From positions 1,011,150 to 1,075,149 of the forward strand of contig CAJNDS010000890.1 in the NCBI GenBank assembly GCA_905221605.1: a stretch of 64,000 bases of DNA, given 5' to 3'. Source of the stretch: Symbiodinium natans. Taxonomy: Eukaryota > Sar > Dinophyceae > Suessiales > Symbiodiniaceae. The notes beneath the pieces were generated by a model. That model saw only the letters and a program-made list of their open reading frames with translations. It was not told the origin of the DNA and did no database searches. Both the position numbers and the translations under genes were made by a program. Each line of letters opens with the position of its first letter. Position 1 is the first letter of the stretch. Shown here one piece after another: positions 33,152 to 43,459 of this stretch.

Positions 33152-33180
33152 CCCCCCCCCCCCCCCCCCCCCCCCCCCCC
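33152..33180. repeat. Poly-C run
   Basis: Nearly 30 C in a row. Similar G or C homopolymers of 15-25 occur at about 3,997, 10,073, 14,171, 24,253, 24,311, 32,464, 39,400 and 45,439. Confidence 0.95.
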
Positions 33181-33470
33181 ACCCCGCCCACTGCCTATTG
33201 AGGTGTTCAGGGGCTACCTGGCTCCGAATCTGCAACCAGAAGCCTGAACTGGAAACCCCAAAACCCTAGACCCCAATGGCCTCCGGACTTTCTCAGCAAG
33301 CCGTGTCTATGGCTCGTCGATTTGTTTAGGGTCTGTGAAATGAAGCATGAACCGACGGTTACAGAAGTTAGAGCAGGACCCTACACCCCCAAAATCTAAA
33401 CCCCCAAAATCTAAACCCTTCCTTCCTTCCTGTGATTCGGGCAGTCAGTCAAACTCAAGCCTGAAACAAC

Positions 33471-33526
33471 CTAGGCGCTGTCGGTACATAGTCCTTGTCG
33501 GATACAAGAAGCGCGACCTTGCCTTA
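33471..33526 (-). CDS. Exon candidate
   Basis: 56 nt, acceptor GCTTGCGGAAG, donor CTAG|GTTGTT. Frame KARSRFLYPTRTMYRQRL. Confidence 0.45.
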
Positions 33527-33781
33527 CTTCCGCAAGCAAAGGGAGAAAAGATAAAACTTAAATTGGCTTCCTTTGTGGTTACACATAAGAATATTAGCGC
33601 AACCTTATTCTGCCTATAACACAAACTAGACTCGGGAGTAGCCTAGGAATAGAAAGGGTACCCTGTTTGGTTTTAAGGGATTATAAGGGAACCCCAAACC
33701 CTAAATGGGAAACGTGGGCCTACTCCCGGTCCTAGTAGCCCTAAACCCTAAACCCTAAACCCCAAACCCTAAACCCTAAAC

Positions 33782-33887
33782 CCTAGAAAAAGGACTGGAC
33801 CTAGGCAAGTTGCTTCTCGGGCTCTCGGCTGCCAGTTTCCTCACCTCTGCGTCGATTGCCGCGTCGTTGGGATCGCCCTCCACCATC
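33782..33887 (-). CDS. Exon candidate, 35 codons
   Basis: 106 nt, acceptor CCCAATGCCAG, donor AGG|GTTTAGGG. Frame MVEGDPNDAAIDAEVRKLAA. The ATG one base after the acceptor is not necessarily a start. Confidence 0.6.
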
Positions 33888-34098
33888 CTGGCATTGGGGT
33901 ACATGTACCCTCTAAACCCTAGCCCTGAACCTTGTAAACCGTAAACCATAAACCCTCAACCCTCAACCCTCAACCCTAAACCTTAACCCTAAACCCTAGC
34001 CCTAAACCCTAAACCCTAAACCTTATAAATAAACCCTAAACCCTAAACCCTAAACCCTAAACCCTAAACCTTATAAACCCTAAACCCTCAAAGCCCAC

Positions 34099-34155
34099 GC
34101 CTGCGTTCTAGGAAAACAGCCCAAAGCCGATCTCGGCCCGAGCTTCGGATTTCAA
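34099..34155 (-). CDS. Exon candidate
   Basis: 57 nt, acceptor AACGGCTAAG, donor CAGGC|GTGGGC. Frame EIRSSGRDRLWAVFLERR. Confidence 0.45.
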
Positions 34156-34925
34156 CTTAGCCGTTCTTAAGCCCTCAGGGTTCAAGGGTTTAGGGTTTTG
34201 GGGTTTATAAGGTTTAGGGTTTAGGGTTTAGGGCTAGGGTTTAGGGTTAAGGTTTAGGGTTGAGGGTTGAGGGTTAAGGTTTAGGGTTTAGGGTTTTGGG
34301 GCTTTAGGCTTCAGGGCTTAGGTTTCTTCTTTATTTAAGTGTAGTGGCCTTTGGCTGCTGCAACGATCTGCTCGTATACCCTAAACCCGAAACCCAAAAC
34401 CCTAAACCCTGAAGCTTAGGGCTTAGGGCTTTAGGGCCTCCGAAAAAGGTCAATAGAGCCGCAGGTGGACTGGAGGGCCCCACCGGAAGAGACCAAAGGA
34501 GTCGTCGGTTTAGGGTTTAGGGTTTAGGGTTTAGGGTTAGGTTTTAGGTTTTAGGTTTTCGAAAATAGGGTACCCCAGTTTTAAGGGTCCCTTTACGGGG
34601 ATTCTATTCTATTTGGGGTATAAAAGGGTCCGTTATTCCGTAAACTTTCATTGGTGCCTTTATTATGGGTAAAGAGCCCCCGACATATAGGGTGGGCAAT
34701 GTAGAAGGTTCTTGTTGCAAAGTACCCGCATTCGATTCTTACAAGCAAGCTTGGGATCTTAACATAAGTTTCAGGGCATGTAGGGGTTCCCCTACATTGT
34801 ATCCCAAACCCTAAACTCGAAACCCGAGGCAACCCGAAGGCCCAACACCCGGGGTCCCAAACCCTAAACCCTAAACCCTAAACCCTAAACCCTGAACCCT
34901 AAACCCTGAACCCTAAACCCTAAAC

Positions 34926-34999
34926 CCAAAGAACCTAAGCCTCATGAGCGGCCCAGCAGCCTCCTCTTCACGAGGCGGACCTGCACCCTGACCACTCTT
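34926..34999 (-). CDS. Exon candidate
   Basis: 74 nt, acceptor GGGACATCAG, donor TTTGG|GTTTAGG. Frame KSGQGAGPPREEEAAGPLMR. Confidence 0.55.
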
Positions 35000-35107
35000 C
35001 TGATGTCCCGCAGACCCCACGCGGGTGGAAGGACCTGCTACACCCTAAACCCTAAACCCTAAACCCTAAACCCTAACATCCTGAGGCCTTTGAGCTCAGA
35101 ATGTTTC

Positions 35108-35205
35108 AGACATGAAAGCAGAAAAGGCTTCTGGTGTCAGCGGAGCCACTGCTCTGGCTGCAAACACGACGACTTCAACCTGGACGCCATCTAAGCCCTG
35201 AAGCC
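35108..35205 (-). CDS. Exon candidate, possible GA donor
   Basis: Acceptor TAAGCTGTAG. Frame LQGLDGVQVEVVVFAARAVA then a stop 10 nt past TCT|GAAAC; a GA donor there would avoid it. The plus strand is open as well. Confidence 0.4.
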
Positions 35206-35376
35206 CTACAGCTTAAGGGTTTAGGGTTTAGGCTTTAGGGTTTAGGGTTTAGGCCTTAGGGTTTGGGGTTTGGGGTTTGGGGTTTGGAGTTTAATGAACT
35301 CCGTCGGTTTCGACTTTAGGGATGCTGTAGACAAGGATGTGGAGCAAGGTGCCTCAACAGGGGTTGGGTGCAGTAC

Positions 35377-35439
35377 CTCTTAAGTAAGGAACCCCCTCAA
35401 TCCGATCAGGATCCCTCGTCGTAGTGCAGTCTCCAGTCT
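35377..35439 (-). CDS. Exon candidate
   Basis: 63 nt, acceptor AGCTTCCCAG, donor AGAG|GTACTG. Frame TGDCTTTRDPDRIEGVPYLR. Confidence 0.5.
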
Positions 35440-35603
35440 CTGGGAAGCTAGGTATCCCTTTCCCTGGGGTTTAGGGTTGAGGGTTTACGGTGTAGGGCTC
35501 ACAACATGCTAGGAAGCCCCGCTAATTCCCAAGGGAAATGTTGATAAATTGGCTGAGGTGGTTAAGCCTCCACTGTAAGCCCTAAACCCGAAAGCAACAA
35601 AAC

Positions 35604-35636
35604 CTCTGGCCCAAACAAGACCCTCACGTCAGACGC
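35604..35636 (-). CDS. Short exon candidate, 11 codons
   Basis: 33 nt, acceptor TGGCTTGAG, donor CCAGAG|GTTTTG. Frame ASDVRVLFGPE. Confidence 0.35.
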
Positions 35637-35754
35637 CTCAAGCCAGCAGACACACCCTAAACCCTAAACCCTAAACCCTAAACCCCAAACCCTAAACCCT
35701 AAACCCCAAACCCTAAACCCCAAACCCTAATCCCTAAACCCTAAACCCTCAAAC

Positions 35755-35854
35755 CCTCAAAGGCCCCCCTAGCTTCCTTGGAGTGCCCCTCACGGCGGAG
35801 CAAGCTCAGAGCTTCCAGCACCTCGGACTTGTGTCGCATCCCCGCGAGCATGGG
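35755..35854 (-). CDS. Exon candidate after a type D element
   Basis: 100 nt. The acceptor GTAGTAGGGAAG is the end of a type D element, and the donor is GAGG|GTTTGAGG. Frame MRHKSEVLEALSLLRREGHS. Confidence 0.6.
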
Positions 35855-36030
35855 CTTCCCTACTACCCCCCCCTCATGGTTTAGGGTTTAGGGTTTAGGG
35901 TTTAGGGCTACTACCCCCCTAGGTTCTCCCCTGAAATAAAGGGTCTTAATTAGGCTTAATTCTCCCTAAATAGCCTTAGTCACGGGGGGAACCAAAAAAT
36001 GTAGTAGAGGGGGGGTAGTAGGGGAACCCA
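35855..36030 (-). mobile_element. Inverted-repeat element, type D
   Basis: Ends CTTCCCTACTACCCCC and GGGGGTAGTAGGGGAA. A TTTAGGG block sits just inside the left arm. Related copies are near 7690-7765, 8611-8740, 56,002-56,172 and 58,800-58,945. The right-to-left end supplies the acceptor of the exon at 35,755. Confidence 0.65.
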
Positions 36031-36292
36031 TGACGCTAGCGGCAACCACCCCCCCTACCCCCAGCCCCCCCTAATTACCCTTAATCCTATAAAACCCTAT
36101 AAAACCCCGTCAACCCAGAAGGAACCCATAAAACTCCAGAATTTTTTTGTTCCTACTAAATCTGGAAACCCCAAAAGTGTCTTAGGGCAGCTTGGTCATA
36201 AGGCCGAGGACCACCCTAAACCCTAAACCCCAAACCCTAAACCCTAAATCCTCGAACTGACCGAGCGCAGGCCGTCAAAACTACCTGGCTCT

Positions 36293-36505
36293 CAGTCGGG
36301 AATGAGGGAATTCGGTACCACCATCCCTCTATGGAAGTCTCAAACAAATTATCTCGTGAAAGGGGATTGTATTCTTTTGGGGGGTATAAAAGGGGTAGCC
36401 CTGTTTGGGAAAGTACTGGTAACCCTCTATGTGCGCCCTTTGAAGGCTTGTAAAGGGTACCTCACTCTCTCATTCCCTACGAGAAACCAGGGGGTAAACC
36501 TGGCA
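36293..36505. mobile_element. Inverted-repeat element, type G
   Basis: Ends GGGAATGAGGGAATT and CTCTCATTCCCTACGAGAA. Another copy is 28,262-28,352 and a partial one at 59,815-59,838. Confidence 0.55.
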
Positions 36506-36614
36506 CGGTAGGGCTTCGGGTGTAGGATTTAGGGGGGTCAGCCCTCAACCTTAAACCCTAAACCCTAAACCCTAAACCCCTAAACCCCTAAACCCTAAAC
36601 CCTAAACCCTAAAC

Positions 36615-36688
36615 GAGTTTCAGGGCTTCGAGCTATTGAATTTAACCTGGTAGCGGGTTCAGGCTCGTTTAGAACTTCAGGGCGCCGA
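36615..36688 (-). CDS. Exon candidate, 24 codons
   Basis: 74 nt, acceptor GCTCTGTGCAG, donor AACTC|GTTTAGGG. Frame EVLNEPEPATRLNSIARSPE. Confidence 0.55.
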
Positions 36689-36845
36689 CTGCACAGAGCA
36701 CCCTAAGACCCTAAACCGTATATAAACCCTAAACCCTAAAACCTAGCCCTAAACCCTAAACCCTAAACCCTAGCCCTAAAACCTAAACCCTAAACCCTAA
36801 ACCCTGCACCTTAAACCCTAAACCCTAAACCCTAAATTCCAAAAC

Positions 36846-36891
36846 CCAAGTGACATCGGCGGAGCCATGCTGATCTGTGTCCACCAGTAGC
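36846..36891 (-). CDS. Exon candidate
   Basis: 46 nt, acceptor CGGAGACCAG, donor TGG|GTTTTGG. Frame LLVDTDQHGSADVTW. Confidence 0.5.
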
Positions 36892-37445
36892 CTGGTCTCC
36901 GACGCAGGGTTTAGGGTTTAGGGTTTAGGGTTTAGGGTTTAGGGTTTAGGGTTTAGGGTTTAGGGTTTCGGGTTTCAGGTTTAGGGTCTAGGGTTCCGAG
37001 AAACCCCTCCGTGTACTTATTGTTACTAGTATTGCTATTATTACAATTGCTACAATTCTTACTATGATGACTGCTGCTACTAATCTTGCTACTACTAAGC
37101 CTATGATTCTACGACTAATGCAGATGTCACGAACTAGTACTAGGTATTGCTATGATTACTAGCACTTCTATTGATACTTTGTCTTTACTAGCGTTCAATG
37201 ATCCCTACCCCCTCCCCACCCCTCCCCCTCCCCCTTACCCCAACAAGACAATCTGCAGTTTAGGGTTTAGGGCTCAGGGTTTCAAAGTGCCTCGTGCTTG
37301 TGAATGACATCCGTGTGACAACGGAGCGCAAAGGAGTTTAGGAGGCTTAGTGCTCCAAGTTTTGCAGTTTCGCATACAAGGGGGGAAGGGGGGGGGGGTA
37401 AACCAATACAAGGAGCGCATGATCTTAGCGCAAGTCATGTTACAC

Positions 37446-37500
37446 CAACTAAGGGACCCTGCAGTTTTCCCTGTATTGCTACGCCTGCTTCGCCTGCTGT
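37446..37500 (-). CDS. Exon candidate downstream of a GA-AG intron
   Basis: 55 nt, acceptor GGGCTGCCAAG, donor AGTTG|GTGTAAC. Frame TAGEAGVAIQGKLQGPLV in phase 0, continuing directly from the exon at 37,616. Confidence 0.5.
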
Positions 37501-37615
37501 CTTGGCAGCCCAAAAACCATATCACAATAAGGGCACCCTTTTTGGAGTTGGTTACTTACTTTGTAAGGGGACTTTTGCTACGAACCAACAAGGAAAACGA
37601 GCTACCACTGGGCTC
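37501..37615 (-). mobile_element. Type F intron, GA-AG copy
   Basis: 115 bp from GAGCCCAGTGG to GGGCTGCCAAG. Removing it joins a 59-codon and an 18-codon open frame in phase 0. GT cannot be used at this junction without a stop or a frame break. Confidence 0.5.
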
Positions 37616-37792
37616 CCTTAAGAAGTGCGGCCGAGCTTCTTGGTCGGCTTGCGGGACACCGCTCCCGATGCCGCAGAGGTGCGGGCCTGGGCTCCACACG
37701 CGTGCCTCGCGCACGCCTGGGCTCCGCAGACAGCGCCCGCGGCTAGCCAGCGGCCCTTGGTGCCAGCTCTTAGGATGGACGTCTCGGCCACC
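37616..37792 (-). CDS. Long exon candidate, 59 codons
   Basis: 177 nt, acceptor TTTAGGGTCAAG, GA donor (AGG|GAGCCC). Frame contains KSWHQGPLASRGRCLRSPGV and VWSPGPHLCGIGSGVPQADQ. A second frame is open but ends in TAA at the junction. Confidence 0.55.
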
Positions 37793-38009
37793 CTTGACCC
37801 TAAACCTACCGAAAGCACTCTATACACACGCACACATACCCAGACACACAGACATGTATAGATGTATATATATGTATACACACACACGAATCCATGCATG
37901 TCATGAAATCACACAGATACACATACATATATATATATATATATACATATATGTAAATACACACTCACAATTAATTACATGCATGTGGTCCTGCCTTGCC
38001 TCCGGTAAC

Positions 38010-38075
38010 TACTTCGGGAGGACATGCCCCCACCCCTTTCTTCTTCAGGGTGCAGGGTGGCCAGACCGAGGCAAC
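38010..38075 (-). CDS. Exon candidate
   Basis: 66 nt, acceptor TGGTTTCTTAG, donor GTA|GTTACC. Frame VASVWPPCTLKKKGVGACPP; another open frame fits the exon on its right better. Confidence 0.45.
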
Positions 38076-38138
38076 CTAAGAAACCACGCAAGGTTCCGGA
38101 GCCCTAAACCCTATAAACCTAAACCCTGTACCCTAAAC

Positions 38139-38190
38139 CTTGAAGCGCTACACTCCGAAAGCGCAAAGCTTGAAGCAGCCAGCCCGACCC
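38139..38190 (-). CDS. Exon candidate
   Basis: 52 nt, acceptor GTTTTCTCAG, donor TTCAAG|GTTTAGGG. Frame GSGWLLQALRFRSVALQ. Confidence 0.5.
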
Positions 38191-38208
38191 CTGAGAAAAC
38201 TTTGTCAG

Positions 38209-38312
38209 GGTCCATGTACCTCGTTCTTATGTACTTACGGGCCCTAAAGTCCCTAAATAGGCGTTACTTTTAAGGGCCAAGTATTCCCGATTTAGGTACA
38301 CGGACCCTTAGA
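38209..38312. mobile_element. Inverted-repeat element, type A, clean copy
   Basis: Arms AGGGTCCATGTACCTC and TAGGTACACGGACCCTTA, with GGGCCCTAAAGTC inside. It occupies almost the whole intron between two exon candidates. Confidence 0.65.
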
Positions 38313-38315
38313 GTC

Positions 38316-38463
38316 TGAGAGAACTCCAAGGATCAGCTTCCAGTTGCTGGTACCTGGTGCGCCCTCGGGCCAGGCCCGGCACAGCCGCTCGCGCGCCGAA
38401 AGCCGGGACGCAGTGACTTCCCCAGGCCAGGGAGCGTGACGTCGAGCTAATGGAAGCCATGAG
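38316..38463 (-). CDS. Exon candidate, up to 49 codons
   Basis: Acceptor CCATCTGGAG. Frame LMASISSTSRSLAWGSHCVP and AFGARAAVPGLARGRTRYQQ. A consensus donor CCAG|GTACC at 38,353 would shorten it; the end given uses a GA donor. Confidence 0.45.
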
Positions 38464-38771
38464 CTCCAGATGGTAGGGAGATGTTTAGGGGCTTCGGGGT
38501 TTTCGGGTCTAACCCTTTAAGGGCTTCCTTAATTGTGGGGGCTTGGGGTCTGGGGCTTTTAAGGGATTCCCACAGTCACGACCAAGAAGCAGTTGATTTG
38601 GGCTTGCACAGGAACAACTCGGCTGCAGTTTAAGGATCCCAGAAGACGTCAGCCACATAAGGCACAAAAAGAAGAAGCAACAAATGATCAAAGTGGTTTA
38701 GGGTTTCGGGTTTCGGGTAAGGGTTTAAGGTGAGCAACATGGCAGCACCGCTTAAGTTCGCACTGGAGAAC

Positions 38772-38869
38772 CTACGGCTCAGCATCTTGCCTCGTAAAAC
38801 CCAGTTAGCAAGCTCGGGGCTTGCCAAAAAAACAAAGGCTCTTTGGCAACTCTCATGTTTGTTGAACAA
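38772..38869 (-). CDS. Exon candidate, both strands open
   Basis: 98 nt, acceptor CCCTGAACCCTAG, donor CGTAG|GTTCTCC. Frame SCQRAFVFLASPELANWVLR. On the plus strand an ATG at 38,741 opens a 43-codon frame, which also looks plausible. Confidence 0.45.
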
Positions 38870-39101
38870 CTAGGGTTCAGGGTTTAGGGTTTAGGGTTCA
38901 GGGTTCAGGGTTCACGATTTATGGTGTAGAGCTTAGGGTTTAGGGTTAGGGGCTTCCGGGTCTGAGCATGAAGATTTCTAGCAGATCTCTGAGCCAAAGC
39001 GCTTGGGATGTGATGGACAGGCCCCCGCAAAGGGTTTAGGGTTTAGGGTTTGGGGTTTAGGGTTTAGGGCTCGGGGGCTTCCGGTCTAAACTTCCCTACA
39101 C

Positions 39102-39161
39102 CGGGTTCGCCCCAGAGTTCAAGTCCTGAACCCTGAGCCCCCCGGCCGGGCACAGAATGGC
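39102..39161 (-). CDS. Exon candidate, 20 codons
   Basis: Acceptor AGCCCTAAG, donor CCG|GTGTAGGG, phase 0 at both ends. Frame AILCPAGGLRVQDLNSGANP. Confidence 0.45.
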
Positions 39162-39431
39162 CTTAGGGCTTGTGGGCTTATCTAGACCCCAAGAGCAACC
39201 TGGGAATCAAAACTGGGTGCCCTTTTTGGTGTAAAGGGGGCGTAGAAGGGGAACCTAAGCCCCCCCAAAAAGGGAATAAGGGACTACTCTGGGTCGCAGA
39301 TACCCTAAGCCCTAAACCCTAAACCCTAAATCCCGAAGCTCTAAAGCAGATATCCTAAGCCCTACAGCCCAAACCCTACGCGAAGCCCCTAAACAAGAAG
39401 GGGGGGGGGGGGGGGGGGCGGCGATGAGAAC

Positions 39432-39488
39432 CGAACTTCCCTGCCCATGGCCTCCGGGCAACCCTGTGAGGGTGACTCGCACGGGTAC
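39432..39488 (-). CDS. Exon candidate, 19 codons
   Basis: Acceptor AAGCTCGGAG, donor TCG|GTTCTC. Frame VPVRVTLTGLPGGHGQGSS. Confidence 0.4.
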
Positions 39489-39653
39489 CTCCGAGCTTTC
39501 GGGCTCAGGTTGTGGGGCTTTGGGGGGAGGGGGGCGGGTAGGGCTTAGGGTTTTTAGTGTGTTTTTTGGAGCTTCAGGGTTGAGGAAGTTAGGAATTGTG
39601 GAGCTTCTCAGGGTTACGGATTTCCAGGGCTTTGGGGGCTCAGGGTTTAGGAC

Positions 39654-39704
39654 TTGGCATGTGCGCCTTCGTGCACAAAAGCAAGTTTTCAGCAGCCTAG
39701 GCAT
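39654..39704 (-). CDS. Exon candidate, 17 codons
   Basis: Acceptor CGAAACTAAG, donor CAA|GTCCTAAACCC. Frame MPRLLKTCFCARRRTCQ, cysteine-rich. Confidence 0.4.
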
Positions 39705-40250
39705 CTTAGTTTCGTGAGGCGAGAAAAGAACCTCATTCTGTGCACCCCTAAACCCTGCCCCCCTACACCTCTACACCCCCCCAAACCCAAAAACTTCTTC
39801 ATAAAAACCTACTGAACCCGCTTAACTCCTAAGCTCCCCCACCCCTCCCCCGAACCCCTTGACCCCACACACAAACCCCTCGAAGCGCCCCAAACCCCCT
39901 AACCCCCCAGACCCCGTGAACCCTATGAACCCTAAAACCCTCTTAAACCCGAACAAAAATCCTAAACCCGAAAAAACCGTGCATTAACAAAAACACTTCA
40001 CCCCCACCCGCCCTCCCCCCAAAAAAAAGTGACATGAAGGACACGCAGGTTAGTGGAATTAGGGGGAGCGCGAGGTTTTCACTCGCTAATCTGGTTTGGG
40101 CCGCAGGTTTTGGGTTTAGGGTTTAGGGCTTCAATAATTCAGCATAACAAGGCTCTAGTACGTAATCAGTCTTTTGCACAAGTCTTCAACTGAATATTCT
40201 ACGCGTCAGAGACTAGGGTTCGGGTTAAGGGAAGGTTGTTTTTGGAAGAC

Positions 40251-40287
40251 CTGTCAGGATTTCGGCAGTGTGCTAGAAGCATAAATC
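40251..40287 (-). CDS. Short exon candidate
   Basis: 37 nt, acceptor GCGTGTTGCAG, donor GACAG|GTCTTC. Frame FMLLAHCRNPD. Confidence 0.35.
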
Positions 40288-40903
40288 CTGCAACACGCAG
40301 CCACCCCATCCTCCCTAACCAAACCGTAAACCCTAAACCCGCAGCCCTAAACCCTAGAAGGAATCAAGGCATAGGGTGTTTTGGGTTATGGCATCAAGAT
40401 CGCCTTTTGTGCCGCCGGAGGAACGCACGCCCGTGCAGCAGATGTGCAGACAGCCGGAAGCCCTAAACCCCAAACCTGAATTCCTAAAGCTCGCGATAGC
40501 CTGAGATCCCCATAGCCCCCTGTGAAAGCACACAAAACCCTCCAAAGCCCATAAGCCCGAAAACCCTACCGCTGCAATGTATATTTGGACAATACGTCAT
40601 CCCTAAACCCTAAACCCTAAACCCTAAACCCTAAACCCTAAACCCTAAACCCTAAACCCTAAACCCTAAACCCTAAACCTCTCTCTCTCTCTCTCTAAGT
40701 GCGGAGCCCGGGTTTAGGATTTACATTCAAGCTTAGGATGTGCACTCGGAGACTGGGAGATAAAGGAAAGGAAGGCCTACTCGGGTTGAGGGCTTAGGGT
40801 CGCCTAGCCTTCAGCCCTCTAGAAAAAGCACGGTGCAATCACCAGGGCTTAGGGTTTAGGGTTTAGGGTTTAGGGGTTCAGGGTTTAGGGTTTAGGGTAA
40901 CAC

Positions 40904-40978
40904 CACTGGACCCTCGAAGCTCTCCTGTGCTTGACCTAAACCCTGAGCCAGTTGACCCAAAGGTCCACATCTGCCTGC
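40904..40978 (-). CDS. Exon candidate followed by C-rich repeats
   Basis: 75 nt, acceptor TATATACTAAG, donor CAGTG|GTGTTACCCTAAACC. Frame RQMWTFGSTGSGFRSSTGEL. Its downstream intron starts with CCCTAAA, the reverse of the usual order. Confidence 0.45.
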
Positions 40979-41137
40979 CTTAGTATATACTTTTGCCCTA
41001 AAGCTGGTACAGAGGAAGCCCTTGAAGGCTCAAGTACATACTATACAGGTGCTGGGATCCATAGGGTTCGGAACCCTAAACCCTAAACCCTAAACCCTAA
41101 ACCCTAAACCCTAAACCCTAAACCCTAAACCCTAAAC

Positions 41138-41217
41138 CTTTAGGGTTTGGGGAGCCTGGGTGTGCTTCAGCACATGGGCGTTCAGGATCCCTGAAGGGGA
41201 GGGCGCAATCCACAAGC
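41138..41217 (-). CDS. Exon candidate
   Basis: 80 nt, acceptor AATGGCCTAG, donor CTAAAG|GTTTAGG. Frame LVDCALPFRDPERPCAEAHP. Confidence 0.55.
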
Positions 41218-41496
41218 CTAGGCCATTGCTTTTTATAGGTTTAGGGTTTAGGGTTTAGGGTTGATTCTCGGGGTGTTCTTGGGCGTTATAGGGTGTTACA
41301 GGGTTTACAGGGCTTGTAGGATCATAGGGTGTTGCAGGATTACAGGGCGTTATCGGGTTTATAGGACTCTAGGGTGTTGTAGGCTGTTGTAGGACTTATA
41401 TGGATTTGAGGGCCTCTGCATCCGAAGGTCTTCTGGGGTCTAGGGCCGGAACCCGCATGACATGACCACTGCAACCTGCAGCATAGGGCAGGCTAC

Positions 41497-41597
41497 GGCG
41501 GTGTCGAAAGCATCTGTCGCTCTCCGACAGACGCGCAGCTACGACTTGGGGCGTCGTCTCTCGGATGCTGCGCTCCAGTGGCCGACATAAGCGCCAC
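41497..41597 (-). CDS. Exon candidate
   Basis: 101 nt, acceptor TTACTCCTGAG, donor CCGCC|GTAGCC. Frame LMSATGAQHPRDDAPSRSCA. Confidence 0.45.
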
Positions 41598-41958
41598 CTC
41601 AGGAGTAAATCAACGGGAACCTTTAGGCGTGCAACCTTGATCAGAACTTTAAAGCCTATTTAACCCCAGGTCAGTACTGAGGGTGGCCAAAACACCCGAA
41701 GGCACAGGGCCATGACCTAAAGATACCCTAAACCCTAAGCCCTAGTTTAAACCATAAACCCTAAACCCTACACCTTAAACCCTATACCTAAGCCCTAACA
41801 CCTAGACCTTAAACCCTGCCCTCCTACAACCCTAAACCCTACAACCCTACATGCTCTCACTGATGTGCCTTTGGGTCCCATTCAATTCAGGGATACTAGG
41901 GGTACAGCCACCCAAGCGTGATAGCCCAAATCCGCAGCGCAGGGCCAAAGACCTACAC

Positions 41959-42100
41959 CCGCGAAAGCTCTATCTGCAAGATCACTCGCTTGCCTTTGGT
42001 GACGGGAGTTATCCAGTGGCGGAGCTTCTCACCTGCGACGCGATGCTTGAGGAAGTCGGTTGTCGGGCTTGCTGGAAGCTTCCCTGCACCTTTTCGCAGC
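41959..42100 (-). CDS. Exon candidate, 47 codons
   Basis: 142 nt, acceptor GAAATCTGAAG, donor CGG|GTGTAGG. Frame contains KLPASPTTDFLKHRVAGEKL and WITPVTKGKRVILQIELSR. An 89-codon plus-strand frame (from 41,851) overlaps it; I prefer the minus frame because its ends coincide with splice sites. Confidence 0.55.
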
Positions 42101-42530
42101 CTTCAGATTTCTGCTGCTAAGGCATGTAAGGCTAGGGGTTGAGGGCTCAAGGAATCAGAAGACCTGACCAGAATCCCTCAGACCTCAACATGCCCACAGG
42201 TACATTTCTTTGCGCTGCGTTTCACGTTGAACCCTAAACGCTAAATCCCTGACCCAGTCTCTGCTACGTTCCCTTCCCTAATCGTCGGTTTGGGTGGGAC
42301 TTAGGGGTTCGAGTCTATAGGGTTTAGGGTTTAGGGTTTAGGGTTTCAGGGCTTTGGGGGCCTTGGGAACTTCAGGGGCTTTGGGGGCTTTAGGGGCTTT
42401 AGGGGCTTTGGGGTTTTGTGTTTTAGGGGCTTTAGGGGCCTGGGTTTAGGGGTTGAGGGCTCAAGCCACAGCTCCAGTCTGGGGTTTAGGCTTCAAAAGA
42501 AGCGGGCCCTCGTTTAGCAAAAGGCTAGAA

Positions 42531-42605
42531 AGGGTTTAGGGTTTAGGGTTTAGGGTTTAGGGTTTAGGGTTTAGGGTTTAGGGTTTAGGGTTTAGGGTTT
42601 AGGGT
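42531..42605. repeat. TTTAGGG block
   Basis: Ten perfect units. Confidence 0.95.
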
Positions 42606-42842
42606 AAACCTTCAACCTTGACCCTTTGGGAGCTCAGGGTTTCAGGTTTCGGGTTTAGGGTTTCGGGCTTTGCGGTGTTTAAGGCTTCAAAGGGAGCTCC
42701 ACATGGGACCCCATTTACCTACAGGTTTAAGGGTTCTACATACTGAATAGGGGTACTTACTACTCAAGCGTAGGTGCATAGGGTCCCAGGGATAGCTTGT
42801 CTATATCCCTAAACCCTAAACCCTAAACCCTCAACCCTAAAC

Positions 42843-42904
42843 CCGCGAAGGCCTCGGAAGAGCACCGCGTCCCCCAGCCCGAGCGTGACGTGGCGAGCCG
42901 GATC
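42843..42904 (-). CDS. Exon candidate, 20 codons
   Basis: 62 nt, acceptor CCCGGCTGAG, donor CGCGG|GTTTAGGG. Frame DPARHVTLGLGDAVLFRGLR. The G-D-A-V-L-F-x-G pattern recalls the strand before the second iron ligand in 2-oxoglutarate oxygenases, but one short exon cannot show that. Confidence 0.6.
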
Positions 42905-43397
42905 CTCAGCCGGGGAAACCGAAAAGCAGGGCACCCTAAACCCTAAACCCTAAACCCTAAACCCTAAACCCTAAACCCTAAACCCTAAACCCTAAACCCT
43001 AAACCCTAAACCCTAAACCCCTAAACCCTAAACCCTAAACCCTAAACCCTAAAACCCTAAACCCCTAAACCCCTAAAGCCCTAAAGCCCTAAAGCCCTAT
43101 ACCCCTAAACACCTAAACCCCTAAACCCTAAACCCGACTCCAGACCCAAAAGCCCCGCACCCAACCTCGAAACCCTCGAGCCTTTACTTAAAAACAAAAA
43201 ACGAAGCCCTGCTTCGGGTTTAAGTCATTTCGGGGGTTTTAGGTCTTTCAGGTTTAAGTCTTGTATAGGGTTTTTCAGTTTTTTGTAGGATTCTTTAGGG
43301 TTTATAGGCCTAAATCTTTGAGGGTTTGTAAGGCTTGCAAGCTCTAGGGTCCCACGCCCTAAACTAAACCCAAAACCCTAAGCCCTAAACCCGAAAC

Positions 43398-43459
43398 CCG
43401 AGAGCGATCAGGGGCCGGGGCATCCTCCGAATCGGCCGAGGCGAAGCAGTTCATTCCGC
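43398..43459 (-). CDS. Exon candidate
   Basis: 62 nt, acceptor AAAGGTTTGAAG, donor CGG|GTTTCGGGTTTAGGG, a variant telomere unit. Frame GMNCFASADSEDAPAPDRSR. Confidence 0.55.
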
